Shown piece after piece: positions 7,743 through 15,899 of a stretch of DNA of 64,000 nucleotides; the first letter of the stretch is position 1, and every line of letters starts with the position of its first letter. The notes under the pieces are model-generated. The model ran no database searches and was not told the DNA's origin. It saw only the letters and a list, made by a program, of their open reading frames with translations. The position numbers were made by a program, and so were the translations under genes. This DNA comes from Streptomyces sp. NBC_01304 (lineage in GTDB: Bacteria > Actinomycetota > Actinomycetes > Streptomycetales > Streptomycetaceae), in the NCBI RefSeq assembly GCF_035975855.1, contig NZ_CP109055.1, positions 7,750,001-7,814,000 on the forward strand, given 5' to 3'.

Positions 7743-9104
7743 ATGGACAAGCAGCAGGAGTTCGTGCTTCGGACTCTCGAAGAGCGCGACATCCGCTTCG
7801 TGCGCCTGTGGTTCACCGATGTGCTCGGCTTCCTCAAGTCGGTCGCGGTGGCCCCGGCCGAGCTGGAGCAGGCCTTCGACGAAGGCATCGGCTTCGACGG
7901 ATCGGCGATCGAGGGCTTCGCCCGCGTATACGAATCGGACATGATCGCCAAGCCGGATCCGGGCACCTTCCAGATCCTGCCGTGGCGCGCGGAGGCCCCG
8001 GGCACCGCCCGGATGTTCTGCGACATCCTCATGCCGGACGGCTCCCCGTCCTACGCGGATCCGCGCTACGTCCTCAAGCGCGCACTCGCCAAGACCTCGG
8101 ATCTGGGCTTCACCTTCTACACCCACCCCGAGATCGAGTTCTTCCTGCTGAAGGACAAGCCGCTCGACGGCACCCGGCCGACCCCCGCCGACAACTCCGG
8201 CTACTTCGACCACACCCCGCAGAACGTGGGCATGGACTTCCGCCGGCAGGCGATCACCATGCTCGAATCCATGGGCATCTCGGTCGAGTTCAGCCACCAC
8301 GAGGGCGCCCCGGGCCAGCAGGAGATCGACCTGCGGTACGCGGACGCGCTGTCCACGGCCGACAACATCATGACGTTCCGCCTGGTCATGAAGCAGGTCG
8401 CCCTTGAGCAGGGCGTCCAGGCGACCTTCATGCCGAAGCCGTTCTCCGAATACCCGGGCTCCGGCATGCACACCCACCTCTCGCTCTTCGAGGGCGACCG
8501 CAACGCGTTCTACGAGTCCGGCGCGGAGTACCAGCTCTCCAAGGTCGGCCGGTCCTTCATCGCGGGCCTGCTCAAGCACGCCGCCGAGATCTCGGCCGTG
8601 ACCAACCAGTGGGTCAACTCCTACAAGCGCATCTGGGGCGGCTCCGAGCGCACCGCGGGCGCCGGCGGCGAGGCCCCCTCGTACATCTGCTGGGGCCACA
8701 ACAACCGCTCGGCCCTGATCCGCGTCCCGATGTACAAGCCCGGCAAGACCGGCTCGGCCCGGGTCGAGGTCCGCCAGATCGACTCCGGCTGCAACCCCTA
8801 CCTCGCGTACGCCGTCCTGCTCGCCGCCGGCCTCAAGGGCATCGAGGAGGGCTACGAGCTCCCGCCCGGCGCCGACGACGACGTGTGGGCGCTCTCCGAC
8901 GCCGAGCGCCGCGCCATGGGGATCGAGCCGCTGCCCCAGAACCTCGGCGAGGCCATCGCGCTGATGGAGCGCAGCGAGCTGGTCGCCGAGACGCTGGGGG
9001 AGCACGTCTACGACTTCTTCCTGCGCAACAAGAAGCAGGAGTGGGAGGAGTACCGCAGCGAGGTCACCGCGTTCGAGCTGCGGAAGAACCTGCCGGTTCT
9101 GTAA
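7743..9104 (+). CDS. glnA2: glutamine synthetase type I-like ligase GlnA2 (probable gamma-glutamylpolyamine synthetase)
   Basis: A 453-residue GSI-fold enzyme with the ordered GS signatures: GFDGSAIEGFARVYESDM (about residues 50-67), PEIEFFLL (about 136-143), GMHTHLSLF (about 242-250), NSYKRIWGG (about 292-300) and a C-terminal ligand region RVEVRQIDSGCNPYLA. Length and gene order next to glnE match GlnA2 (SCO2241) of S. coelicolor, not the housekeeping GlnA (469 residues). GlnA2 and GlnA3 homologues have been reported to glutamylate polyamines rather than ammonium, so that is the likely reaction. A Tyr (residue 371, GYELPP) sits where the adenylylated Tyr of GSI-beta enzymes (LYDLPP) would align; whether GlnE modifies it cannot be said. 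The ATG start has AAGGA upstream. Confidence 0.9.
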   Translation: MDKQQEFVLRTLEERDIRFVRLWFTDVLGFLKSVAVAPAELEQAFDEGIGFDGSAIEGFARVYESDMIAKPDPGTFQILPWRAEAPGTARMFCDILMPDGSPSYADPRYVLKRALAKTSDLGFTFYTHPEIEFFLLKDKPLDGTRPTPADNSGYFDHTPQNVGMDFRRQAITMLESMGISVEFSHHEGAPGQQEIDLRYADALSTADNIMTFRLVMKQVALEQGVQATFMPKPFSEYPGSGMHTHLSLFEGDRNAFYESGAEYQLSKVGRSFIAGLLKHAAEISAVTNQWVNSYKRIWGGSERTAGAGGEAPSYICWGHNNRSALIRVPMYKPGKTGSARVEVRQIDSGCNPYLAYAVLLAAGLKGIEEGYELPPGADDDVWALSDAERRAMGIEPLPQNLGEAIALMERSELVAETLGEHVYDFFLRNKKQEWEEYRSEVTAFELRKNLPVL

Positions 9105-9129
9105 GGCCGTTACTGCCCGGCAGCCCCCG

Positions 9130-9570
9130 CTACCGCTCGGCGAGCGGTGCCGGGGCCTGCTGCACGGTCCACCCGTTGCCGTCCGGGTCCTTGAAGAAGC
9201 AGAAGGAGTTCCACGTCTCGCCGGGGCCGTCCGTCCACCCTTCGGGGCCGACGTGCTGCACCGGCGAGACGTCCACGCCGCGCTCGGCCAGCGTGGCGCG
9301 GGCCGCCGCGATGTCGGTGACGCAGAGCTGGACGCCCTGGAGCGAGCCGGGCGCCATGGTGCTCTGGCCACCGCCGGGGGTCATGCCGCTGGTCAGCGCG
9401 AGCGAACAGCGGGAGCCCGGCGGGGTGATCTGGATGATGCGGATGCCCGGGGCGACTTCCTGGTCGAGGTCGACGGTGAAGCCGCAGCCCTTCTCGTAGA
9501 AGGTCTTCGCCCGGTCCATGTCGGAGACGGGCACGACCACGACTTCGAGGGTCCATTCCATGAGTTCCAT
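9130..9570 (-). CDS. VOC family protein (glyoxalase/bleomycin resistance fold)
   Basis: A 146-residue vicinal-oxygen-chelate protein with the two beta-alpha-beta-beta-beta halves: EVVVVPVSDMDRAKTFYEKG at the start and VQLCVTDIAAARATLAERG at mid-length, ending in FCFFKDPDGNGWTVQQ. The start at 9570 is preceded by GAGGGAG at seven bases. It is the downstream gene of a tandem pair with the paralogue at 9583-10005, separated by 12 bases. The metal-ligand positions are only partly like those of glyoxalase I, so the substrate is unknown; such proteins can be dioxygenases, isomerases or binding/resistance proteins. Confidence 0.88.
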   Translation of the reverse strand: MELMEWTLEVVVVPVSDMDRAKTFYEKGCGFTVDLDQEVAPGIRIIQITPPGSRCSLALTSGMTPGGGQSTMAPGSLQGVQLCVTDIAAARATLAERGVDVSPVQHVGPEGWTDGPGETWNSFCFFKDPDGNGWTVQQAPAPLAER

Positions 9571-9582
9571 GAGTCGGCTCCC

Positions 9583-10005
9583 TCAGATCGCGTCGCGCAG
9601 CGGCCGGGTCGCCCGCACCCGGTACTCCTGGATGCCCCAGCCGTTGCCGTCCGGGTCCTTGAAGTACAGGAAGGTCCCGCCGTCCTGCTCGGCGTGCACC
9701 ACCGGGTCGGAGACGTCCAGGCCCCGCTCTGTCAGCTCGGCGTGGGCCTGCTTGATGTCGGCGACGCACAGCTGCAGGCCCTGGTAGGAGCCGGGGGTCG
9801 GGATCGGGTCGAGGTTCAGGCCCGCGGCGTTGTTGGTGATCGCTACGGAACAGCCCGAGCCGGGCGGGGTGAGCTGGGCGATGCGGACGCCGGGCATGAC
9901 CTCGCCGTCGAAGTCGACGTGGAAGCCGACCTTGTCGCGGTAGAACTCCTTGGCGCGGTCCACGTCCGTGACGGGGACGACGATCACTTCGAGGGTGTAG
10001 TCCAT
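9583..10005 (-). CDS. VOC family protein, tandem paralogue
   Basis: A 140-residue protein with the same architecture as the neighbour (EVIVVPVTDVDRAKEFYRDK; LQLCVADIKQAHAELTERG; FLYFKDPDGNGWGIQEY). The high similarity and adjacency indicate a local duplication. The start ATG at 10005 has GAGGAG nine bases upstream. A 15-bp triplicated repeat lies in its leader at 10021-10065. Probably co-transcribed with the downstream VOC gene and perhaps with the upstream PNPOx-like gene. Substrate unknown. Confidence 0.88.
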   Translation of the reverse strand: MDYTLEVIVVPVTDVDRAKEFYRDKVGFHVDFDGEVMPGVRIAQLTPPGSGCSVAITNNAAGLNLDPIPTPGSYQGLQLCVADIKQAHAELTERGLDVSDPVVHAEQDGGTFLYFKDPDGNGWGIQEYRVRATRPLRDAI

Positions 10006-10020
10006 GACGGGAAACTCCTC

Positions 10021-10065
10021 AGTCGGATGGTTCGAAGTCGGATGGTTCGAAGTCGGCAGGTTCGA
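10021..10065. repeat. 15-bp tandem repeat, three copies
   Basis: AGTCGGATGGTTCGA occurs at 10021-10035 and 10036-10050 exactly, and once more at 10051-10065 with two changes. It lies between a PNPOx-like gene and the VOC gene, in the 5' leader of the latter. Confidence 0.8.
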
Positions 10066-10079
10066 AAGGCTCAGCGCGC

Positions 10080-10589
10080 TCAGAACGTCCAGCGGGTCTG
10101 GCTGAAGGGTCCACCCTTGCCGAATCCCAGCACCTTGCGCGGCGCAACCTCGAAAACCAGGGCGTGGCCCCCCTCGTGCCGGAAGGCTCCGTCACGCGCC
10201 TCGTACTTCCAGGCGTCGCCGTACTTCGCGCCCCACGCCCGCGCCAGCGCACGGAGCCGGCCGTCGTCGGTCACGCGGACGGCTGTGCCCTCGACGACCA
10301 GGTCGTACCCCTTGTTCCAGGTGTTGGTGCCGGTCGTCAGGGCGACATGCGGATTGCCGGCCAGGTTGAGGGCCTTGCGCTCCTCGGGGCCGGTGCAGAA
10401 GTGCAGTGCCTCGTCCGCCCACACCGCGTGCAGCGGCGTGACGTGCGGGCGGCCGTCGGGACGTACGGTCGAGATCCAGTACAGCTCTGCGGCTGCGAGC
10501 AAGGACACCGCATCGGGCCAGGGGGTCGCGGTGGCGCCTTCTTCGCTGAAGTCCGGGTCGAGCTCGGCCCTGGGTTCCTCGTCCGGCAT
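10080..10589 (-). CDS. pyridoxamine 5'-phosphate oxidase family (split beta-barrel FMN/F420-binding) protein
   Basis: A 169-residue protein with the PNPOx-like split barrel: YWISTVRPDGRPHVTPLHAVW (about residues 37-57), ALHFCTGPEERKALNLAGNPHVALTTG, then the conserved DLVVEGTAVRVTD strand pair. Members bind FMN, F420 or heme; the HVTP and ERKALNL motifs are typical of general-stress/F420-dependent subgroups in actinobacteria, but the cofactor cannot be fixed. It is divergent from glnE with 144 bases between starts and is followed by the two VOC genes on the same strand. Confidence 0.87.
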   Translation of the reverse strand: MPDEEPRAELDPDFSEEGATATPWPDAVSLLAAAELYWISTVRPDGRPHVTPLHAVWADEALHFCTGPEERKALNLAGNPHVALTTGTNTWNKGYDLVVEGTAVRVTDDGRLRALARAWGAKYGDAWKYEARDGAFRHEGGHALVFEVAPRKVLGFGKGGPFSQTRWTF

Positions 10590-10733
10590 GGCGGATCCTC
10601 CTGTAGTCGATGGTGCCTGTCGAAGGCAGACCGTGCACAGGCACCGGACTCATCGGTGGCTCCCGTTCCGGTCAGTCCGGCTAGGCTCTGGCCAGGACCT
10701 TGATCGCGGGCGAGCAGCACAGGAGGCCCAGGG

Positions 10734-13724
10734 ATGACGTCGCCGGGGCGCAGGAGCAGTACCTTCACGCGGCTGCTGCGGCACGGCTTCACCGATCCCT
10801 CCGCCGCCGGGCGGCTCCTGGAGAGCCCCGCGCTGGCCGCCGTCCGCTCCGACCCGGTGCTGCTCGACGCGCTCGGGGCGAGCGCCGATCCGGATCTGGC
10901 GCTGCTCGGTCTCGTACGACTCGCGGAAGCGCAGGCGGACGACGCCGAGCGGCGGACCCTCCTGGACACCCTGCTCGCCTCGAAGCCGCTGCGGGACCGG
11001 CTGCTCGGCGTGCTCGGCGCGTCCGAGGCGCTCGGCGACCATCTGGCCCGGCATCCGCAGGACTGGCAGGCCCTCGTCACGTACGAGCCGTCCGATCTGC
11101 ACCCGGGCGTCGAGGAGTTCGAGCTGGGCCTCGCCGAGGCGTCGGATCCGGTGTCGTTGCGGGTCGCCTACCGGCGCTGCCTGTTGTCGATAGCGGCCCG
11201 CGACGTGTGCGGCACGACCGATGTCGCCGAGACCGCCGCCGAGCTCGCCGACCTCGCCACCGCGACGCTGCGGGCCGCGCTCGCCCTCGCGCGCGCCGCG
11301 GCGCCCGCCGACGACGCGCTGTGCCGGCTCGCGGTGATCGCGATGGGCAAGTGCGGCGGCCACGAGCTCAATTACGTCTCCGACGTGGACGTCATCTTCG
11401 TCGGCGAGCCGGTCGACGGGGCCGACGAGAACAAGGCCATGCAGGCCGCGACGCGGCTCGCCTCGCACATGATGCGGATCTGCTCGGAGACCACGGTCGA
11501 GGGCACCATCTGGCCGGTCGACGCCAACCTCCGGCCGGAGGGCCGCAACGGACCGCTGGTGCGCACGCTCTCCTCGCACCTCGCCTACTACCAGCGCTGG
11601 GCCAAGACCTGGGAGTTCCAGGCCCTGCTCAAGGCCCGCCCGGTGGCCGGCGACCCGGAGCTCGGCGAGGAGTACGTGGAGACCCTCGCGCCCCTGGTGT
11701 GGGGGGCCGCCGAGCGCGACAACTTCGTCCCCGACGTGCAGAAGATGCGCCGCCGCGTCGTCGCCACCATCCCCGCCGCCGAGGTGGAGCGCGAGCTCAA
11801 GCTCGGTCCCGGCGGTCTGCGGGACGTCGAATTCGCCGTCCAGCTGCTGCAGTTGGTGCACGGACGATCCGATACGTCGCTGCGGAGTGGGTCGACCCTG
11901 GAGGCGCTCGGCGCTCTCGCGGCGGGCGGTTATGTGGGCCGCGCGGATGCCGCGCAGCTCGACGAGGCGTACCGCTTCCTGCGCGCCATGGAGCACCGCA
12001 TCCAGCTGCACCGGCTGCGCCGCACCCACCTCATGCCGGAGGACGAGCGGGACCTGCGCAGGCTCGGCCGCTCGCTCGGCCTGCGCACCGATCCGGTGGC
12101 GGAGCTCAACCGGGCCTGGCGGCGGCACGCGTCCGTCGTCCGGCGCCTGCACGAGAAGCTTTTCTACCGGCCGCTGCTCGACGCCGTCGCCCAGCTCGCC
12201 CCCGGCGAGACCCGGCTGTCCACGGGCGCGGCCCGCGAACGGCTGGTCGCCCTCGGGTACGCCGACCCCGCCTCGGCCCTGCGCCACCTGGAGGCCCTGG
12301 CCTCCGGGGTGTCCCGCAAGGCCGCGATCCAGCGCACGCTGCTTCCGGTGCTGCTCGGCTGGTTCGCGGACTCCGCCGACCCGGACGCGGGCCTCCTCGG
12401 CTTCCGCAAGGTGTCCGACGCGCTCGGCAAGACGCCCTGGTACCTGCGGCTCCTCAGGGACGAGGGGGCTGCGGCGGAGAACCTCGCCCGGGTCCTCTCC
12501 GCCGGCCGCCTGGCCCCGGACCTGCTCCTGCGTGCCCCCGAGGCGGTGGCGCTGCTCGGCGACCCGCGCGGGCTCGAACCGCGCGACCGGGCCCACCTGG
12601 AGCAGGAGGTCCTCTCGGCGGTCGGCCGGGCAACGGGCGCCGAGGCCGCGGTGACGGCGGTGCGCGGGGTGCGGCGGCGCGAGCTGTTCCGCACGGCGGC
12701 GGCGGACCTCATCGGCTCGTACGGGACCGAGGACAGCCCCGCCGAGGCTGACCCGGGAGCGTTGGTGGACCGGGTCGGCAGCGCCGTGTCCGACCTGACG
12801 GCGGCGACCCTCGCGGGCACGTTGCGGGCGGTCGTACGGGCGGGCTGGGGCGATGAGCTCCCCACCCGGTTCGCGGTCATCGGGATGGGGCGCTTCGGCG
12901 GGCATGAGCTGGGCTACGGCTCCGACGCCGACGTGATCTTCGTGCACGAGCCGCGCGAAGGCGTGGACGAGCACGAGGCGACCAAGGCCGCGGCGGGGGT
13001 GGTGGCGGAGATGAGCCGCCTCCTCAAGCTGCCCAGCGCGGACCCGCCGCTCCTGATCGACGCCGATCTGCGGCCCGAGGGCAAGAGCGGGCCCCTGGTG
13101 CGGACCCTGGCCTCGTACGGCGCGTACTACCGGCGCTGGTCCCACGTCTGGGAGAGCCAGGCCCTGCTGCGGGCCGAGCCCGTTGCCGGGGACCCGGATC
13201 TGGGCGCGCGCTTCATCGAGCTGGTCGATCCGCTGCGGTACCCGGCCGAAGGTCTTGGCGATGACGCGGTGCGCGAGATTCGGCGGCTCAAGGCGCGGAT
13301 GGAGGCGGAGCGGCTGCCCCGGGGGGCCGACCCCACGCTGCACGCGAAGCTCGGGCGGGGTGGGCTGAGCGACGTGGAGTGGGTCGTCCAGCTTCTGCAG
13401 CTGCAGCACGGCTGGGTCGAGCCGGGTCTTCGTACGACCCGGACCCGGTCGGCGCTGGCTGCCGCTTGCGCGGCCGAGCTGGTCTCTGTCGAGGACGCGG
13501 CGGTGTTGGACGAGGCTTGGGTGCTGGCTACCCGGGTGCGTAATGCGGTCATGCTCGTGCGTGGGCGGGCGGGGGACACGTTCCCTTCGGACGGGCGGGA
13601 GCTGGCTGCGGTCGGTCGCTATCTCGGCTATGGCGAGGGCACGGTGGGCGAGATGATCGATGACTATCGGCGTATGACGCGCCGGGCTCGGGCCGTGGTG
13701 GAGGCGCTGTTCTACGGGGCTTGA
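10734..13724 (+). CDS. glnE: bifunctional glutamine synthetase adenylyltransferase/deadenylase GlnE
   Basis: A 996-residue GlnE of normal length. Two nucleotidyltransferase halves are visible: the N-terminal deadenylase with GKCGGHELNYVSDVDVIFV (about residues 204-222) and the C-terminal adenylase with GRFGGHELGYGSDADVIFV (about 718-736), each followed by a helical GlnE domain (LKLGPGGLRDVEFAVQLLQ; AKLGRGGLSDVEWVVQLLQ). It modifies and de-modifies glutamine synthetase type I according to nitrogen status. The ATG start follows AGGAGG. The gene sits three genes from glnA2, as in S. coelicolor (SCO2234). It ends ten bases before a palindromic terminator-like repeat. Confidence 0.97.
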   Translation: MTSPGRRSSTFTRLLRHGFTDPSAAGRLLESPALAAVRSDPVLLDALGASADPDLALLGLVRLAEAQADDAERRTLLDTLLASKPLRDRLLGVLGASEALGDHLARHPQDWQALVTYEPSDLHPGVEEFELGLAEASDPVSLRVAYRRCLLSIAARDVCGTTDVAETAAELADLATATLRAALALARAAAPADDALCRLAVIAMGKCGGHELNYVSDVDVIFVGEPVDGADENKAMQAATRLASHMMRICSETTVEGTIWPVDANLRPEGRNGPLVRTLSSHLAYYQRWAKTWEFQALLKARPVAGDPELGEEYVETLAPLVWGAAERDNFVPDVQKMRRRVVATIPAAEVERELKLGPGGLRDVEFAVQLLQLVHGRSDTSLRSGSTLEALGALAAGGYVGRADAAQLDEAYRFLRAMEHRIQLHRLRRTHLMPEDERDLRRLGRSLGLRTDPVAELNRAWRRHASVVRRLHEKLFYRPLLDAVAQLAPGETRLSTGAARERLVALGYADPASALRHLEALASGVSRKAAIQRTLLPVLLGWFADSADPDAGLLGFRKVSDALGKTPWYLRLLRDEGAAAENLARVLSAGRLAPDLLLRAPEAVALLGDPRGLEPRDRAHLEQEVLSAVGRATGAEAAVTAVRGVRRRELFRTAAADLIGSYGTEDSPAEADPGALVDRVGSAVSDLTAATLAGTLRAVVRAGWGDELPTRFAVIGMGRFGGHELGYGSDADVIFVHEPREGVDEHEATKAAAGVVAEMSRLLKLPSADPPLLIDADLRPEGKSGPLVRTLASYGAYYRRWSHVWESQALLRAEPVAGDPDLGARFIELVDPLRYPAEGLGDDAVREIRRLKARMEAERLPRGADPTLHAKLGRGGLSDVEWVVQLLQLQHGWVEPGLRTTRTRSALAAACAAELVSVEDAAVLDEAWVLATRVRNAVMLVRGRAGDTFPSDGRELAAVGRYLGYGEGTVGEMIDDYRRMTRRARAVVEALFYGA

Positions 13725-13730
13725 TTTGAT

Positions 13731-13861
13731 CCCCTCCCCGCCCCTTCCCGTAAGGCTGCCGCCGGCTTGTGGGGGTGGGGGTGGGTGGGCACCCGTCCGT
13801 CACCAATGTCCTCAAGCGCCGGACGGGCTGATTCATCAGCTTGATGAATCAGCCCGTCCGG
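13731..13861. repeat. dispersed two-level palindrome, copy B (outer arm one-sided)
   Basis: The left outer 20-mer (CCCCTCCCCGCC...; 13731-13750) is identical to copy A, but the right outer arm is missing. The inner hairpin has 20-base arms (13819-13838 and 13842-13861) with a GCT loop. It lies between the convergent glnE and PAP2 genes, where it can terminate both transcripts. Confidence 0.8.
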
Positions 13862-13895
13862 CAAGGACCGGGGCCCGGGGCGGAGCCCCCGTGAG

Positions 13896-14765
13896 CTAAG
13901 CCCGAACCGGCCGCAACCCCCGCGGAGGCGAATCCGGCACCCATCGCGGCAAGCGATGAGGCAGCGCCCCGTACCACCAAGCCGCCACCGCGAACCCCAC
14001 CGAGAGGCACAGCACCCCGCCCACCGCGTCCAGCCAGAAGTGGTTGGCCGTGGCGACGATCACGACCAGCGTGGCCACCGGGTAGAGCAGGCCCAGGATG
14101 CGCGCCCAGGGCGCCTTGGCGATGGCGAAGATGGTCAGGCCGCACCAAGTGGACCAGCCGATGTGCATCGAGGGCATGGCCGCGTACTGGTTGGTCATGT
14201 GCTTGAGGTCGCCCGACGCCATCGAGCCCCAGGTGTGGTGCACCAGGACCGTGTCGATGAAGTCGTGCCCGCCCTCCATCAGCCGCGGCGGGGCCAGCGG
14301 GAAGAAGTAGAAGCCGAGCAGGGCGATCCCCGTGGTCACGAAGAGGACCGTGCGGGTGGCGGCGTAGCGGCCGGGATGGCGGCGGTAGACCCAGACGAGG
14401 ACGCCGATCGTCACGATGAAGTGCAGCGTCGCGTAGTAGTAGTTCATGCCGACGATCAGCCATGTCACCGAATTGACGGCGTGGTTGACGGTCTGCTCGA
14501 AGCCGAGGCCTATCGCGTGCTCGGCCCGCCAGATCCAGTCGGCATTGCGCATCGCCTCGGTCTTCTGCTCCGGGACGGCGTTGCGGACCAGCGAGTACAG
14601 CCAGTAGCTGACGCCGATCAGGGCCAGCTCGTACCAGATCCGCGGCCTGCGGACGGCACGCATGCGCTGCATCAACGTAGGCGCCGGGCGGCCCTCGGCC
14701 TCCTCGACAGTGGGCGACGAGACCGCGGGGCGGCCTTCGGTTGTAGTCACTGTCGTCTCACCCAT
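13896..14765 (-). CDS. PAP2 superfamily membrane phosphatase
   Basis: A 289-residue integral membrane protein with about six helices. It has PAP2/AUR1-type motifs: FFPLAPPRLM (motif 1 variant), AAMPSMHIGWSTW (motif 2 with PSMH) and ATANHFWLDAVGG (motif 3 with the catalytic His). The N-terminal 35 residues are hydrophilic. Likely hydrolyses or transfers a phosphate on a lipid substrate at the membrane; the NHFWLDAVGG form is shared with inositol-phosphorylceramide-synthase-like proteins. It lies between glnE and malR, as in S. coelicolor, and converges with glnE. Confidence 0.9.
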   Translation of the reverse strand: MGETTVTTTEGRPAVSSPTVEEAEGRPAPTLMQRMRAVRRPRIWYELALIGVSYWLYSLVRNAVPEQKTEAMRNADWIWRAEHAIGLGFEQTVNHAVNSVTWLIVGMNYYYATLHFIVTIGVLVWVYRRHPGRYAATRTVLFVTTGIALLGFYFFPLAPPRLMEGGHDFIDTVLVHHTWGSMASGDLKHMTNQYAAMPSMHIGWSTWCGLTIFAIAKAPWARILGLLYPVATLVVIVATANHFWLDAVGGVLCLSVGFAVAAWWYGALPHRLPRWVPDSPPRGLRPVRA

Positions 14766-14791
14766 GAGGAAGGAGTCTGCCAGATGCGTAG

Positions 14792-15898
14792 CTACGCCCG
14801 ATCATCCCCTGGTCGGTTCCTGGCCGCATTTTCTCCGACCTTCGGAGGAGTCTTGGCCCTAGGTCCTGAGGCGGTTGAACCCCGGACGACCAGCTCCGGC
14901 ATGAACACGAATTCGCTGTGCGGGGCAGGGGTGCCACCGATCTCCTCGAGCAGGGTGCGTACGGCCGCCTGACCCATCGCCGGTACCGGCTTGCGGATGG
15001 TGGTCAGCGGCGGGTCGGTGAAGGCGATCAGCGGTGAGTCGTCGAAACCGACCACCGAGATGTCGTCCGGGACCTCCAGGCCGCGCTGCCGTGCCGCGCG
15101 TATGGCGCCGAGCGCCATCATGTCGCTGGCGCACACGATCGCCGTGCACTGCCGGTCCATGAGCGCGGAGGCCGCGGCCTGGCCGCCTTCGAGGGTGTAG
15201 AGCGAGTGCTGTACGAACCGCTCCTCGATGTCCTCGGGAGTCAGTCCCAGGCGGTCCTGCATCGTGCGTACGAAGCCCTCGATCTTTCGCTGTACGGGCA
15301 CGAAGCGCTTCGGGCCCAGGGCGAGCCCGATCTCCGTGTGACCGAGCGAGACGAGGTGGGTGACGGCGAGCTGCATCGCGGCCCGGTCGTCGGGCGAGAT
15401 GAACGGGGCCTGCACCTTCGGCGAGAAGCCGTCGACGAGGACGTACGGGACGCCCTGGGCGCGCAGCTGGTCGTAGCGCTGCATGTCGGCGGTGGTGTCG
15501 GCGTGCAGGCCCGAGACGAAGATGATGCCGGCGACGCCGCGGTCCACCAGCATCTCGGTCAGCTCGTCCTCCGTGGACCCGCCGGGCGTCTGGGTGGCGA
15601 GGACCGGGGTGTAGCCCTGCCGGGTCAGTGCCTGACCGATGACCTGGGCGAGCGCCGGGAAGATCGGGTTGTCCAGCTCGGGGGTGATCAGTCCGACGAG
15701 GCCCGCGCTGCGCCGGCGCAGCCGGACGGGGCGTTCGTAGCCGAGGACGTCGAGAGCGGCCAGGACTGATTCGCGGGTGGCGGCGGCCACACCGGGCTTG
15801 CCGTTGAGCACGCGGCTGACTGTGGCTTCGCTGACCCCCGCCTGGGCTGCGATGTCGGCAAGCCTCGCGGTCACAGGGGTGGACTGTACCGGGCGCAC
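14792..15898 (-). CDS. malR: MalR-type LacI repressor of the maltose/alpha-glucan locus
   Basis: A 368-residue LacI-family regulator. The helix-turn-helix is RLADIAAQAGVSEATVSRVL (about residues 12-31) and the hinge/effector core includes LVGLITPELDNPIFPALAQ and DISVVGFDDSPLIAFTDPPL. It matches the position of MalR (Reg1 in S. lividans, SCO2232) in the conserved order glnE - PAP2 - malR - malE. A basic C-terminal tail (GPRAKTPPKVGENAARNRPG) is added beyond the usual end. The gene starts one base after the stop of the alpha-glucosidase gene upstream, so the two are likely co-transcribed. It has a close paralogue at 22667-23749. Known MalR proteins repress malEFG and amylase genes and are relieved by maltodextrins. 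Confidence 0.92.
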   Translation of the reverse strand: MRPVQSTPVTARLADIAAQAGVSEATVSRVLNGKPGVAAATRESVLAALDVLGYERPVRLRRRSAGLVGLITPELDNPIFPALAQVIGQALTRQGYTPVLATQTPGGSTEDELTEMLVDRGVAGIIFVSGLHADTTADMQRYDQLRAQGVPYVLVDGFSPKVQAPFISPDDRAAMQLAVTHLVSLGHTEIGLALGPKRFVPVQRKIEGFVRTMQDRLGLTPEDIEERFVQHSLYTLEGGQAAASALMDRQCTAIVCASDMMALGAIRAARQRGLEVPDDISVVGFDDSPLIAFTDPPLTTIRKPVPAMGQAAVRTLLEEIGGTPAPHSEFVFMPELVVRGSTASGPRAKTPPKVGENAARNRPGDDRA

Positions 15899-15899
15899 G

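Noticed and set aside
10650..13409. Minus-strand open frame of 919 codons
   Set aside because: Antisense to glnE; only GC-skew shadow.
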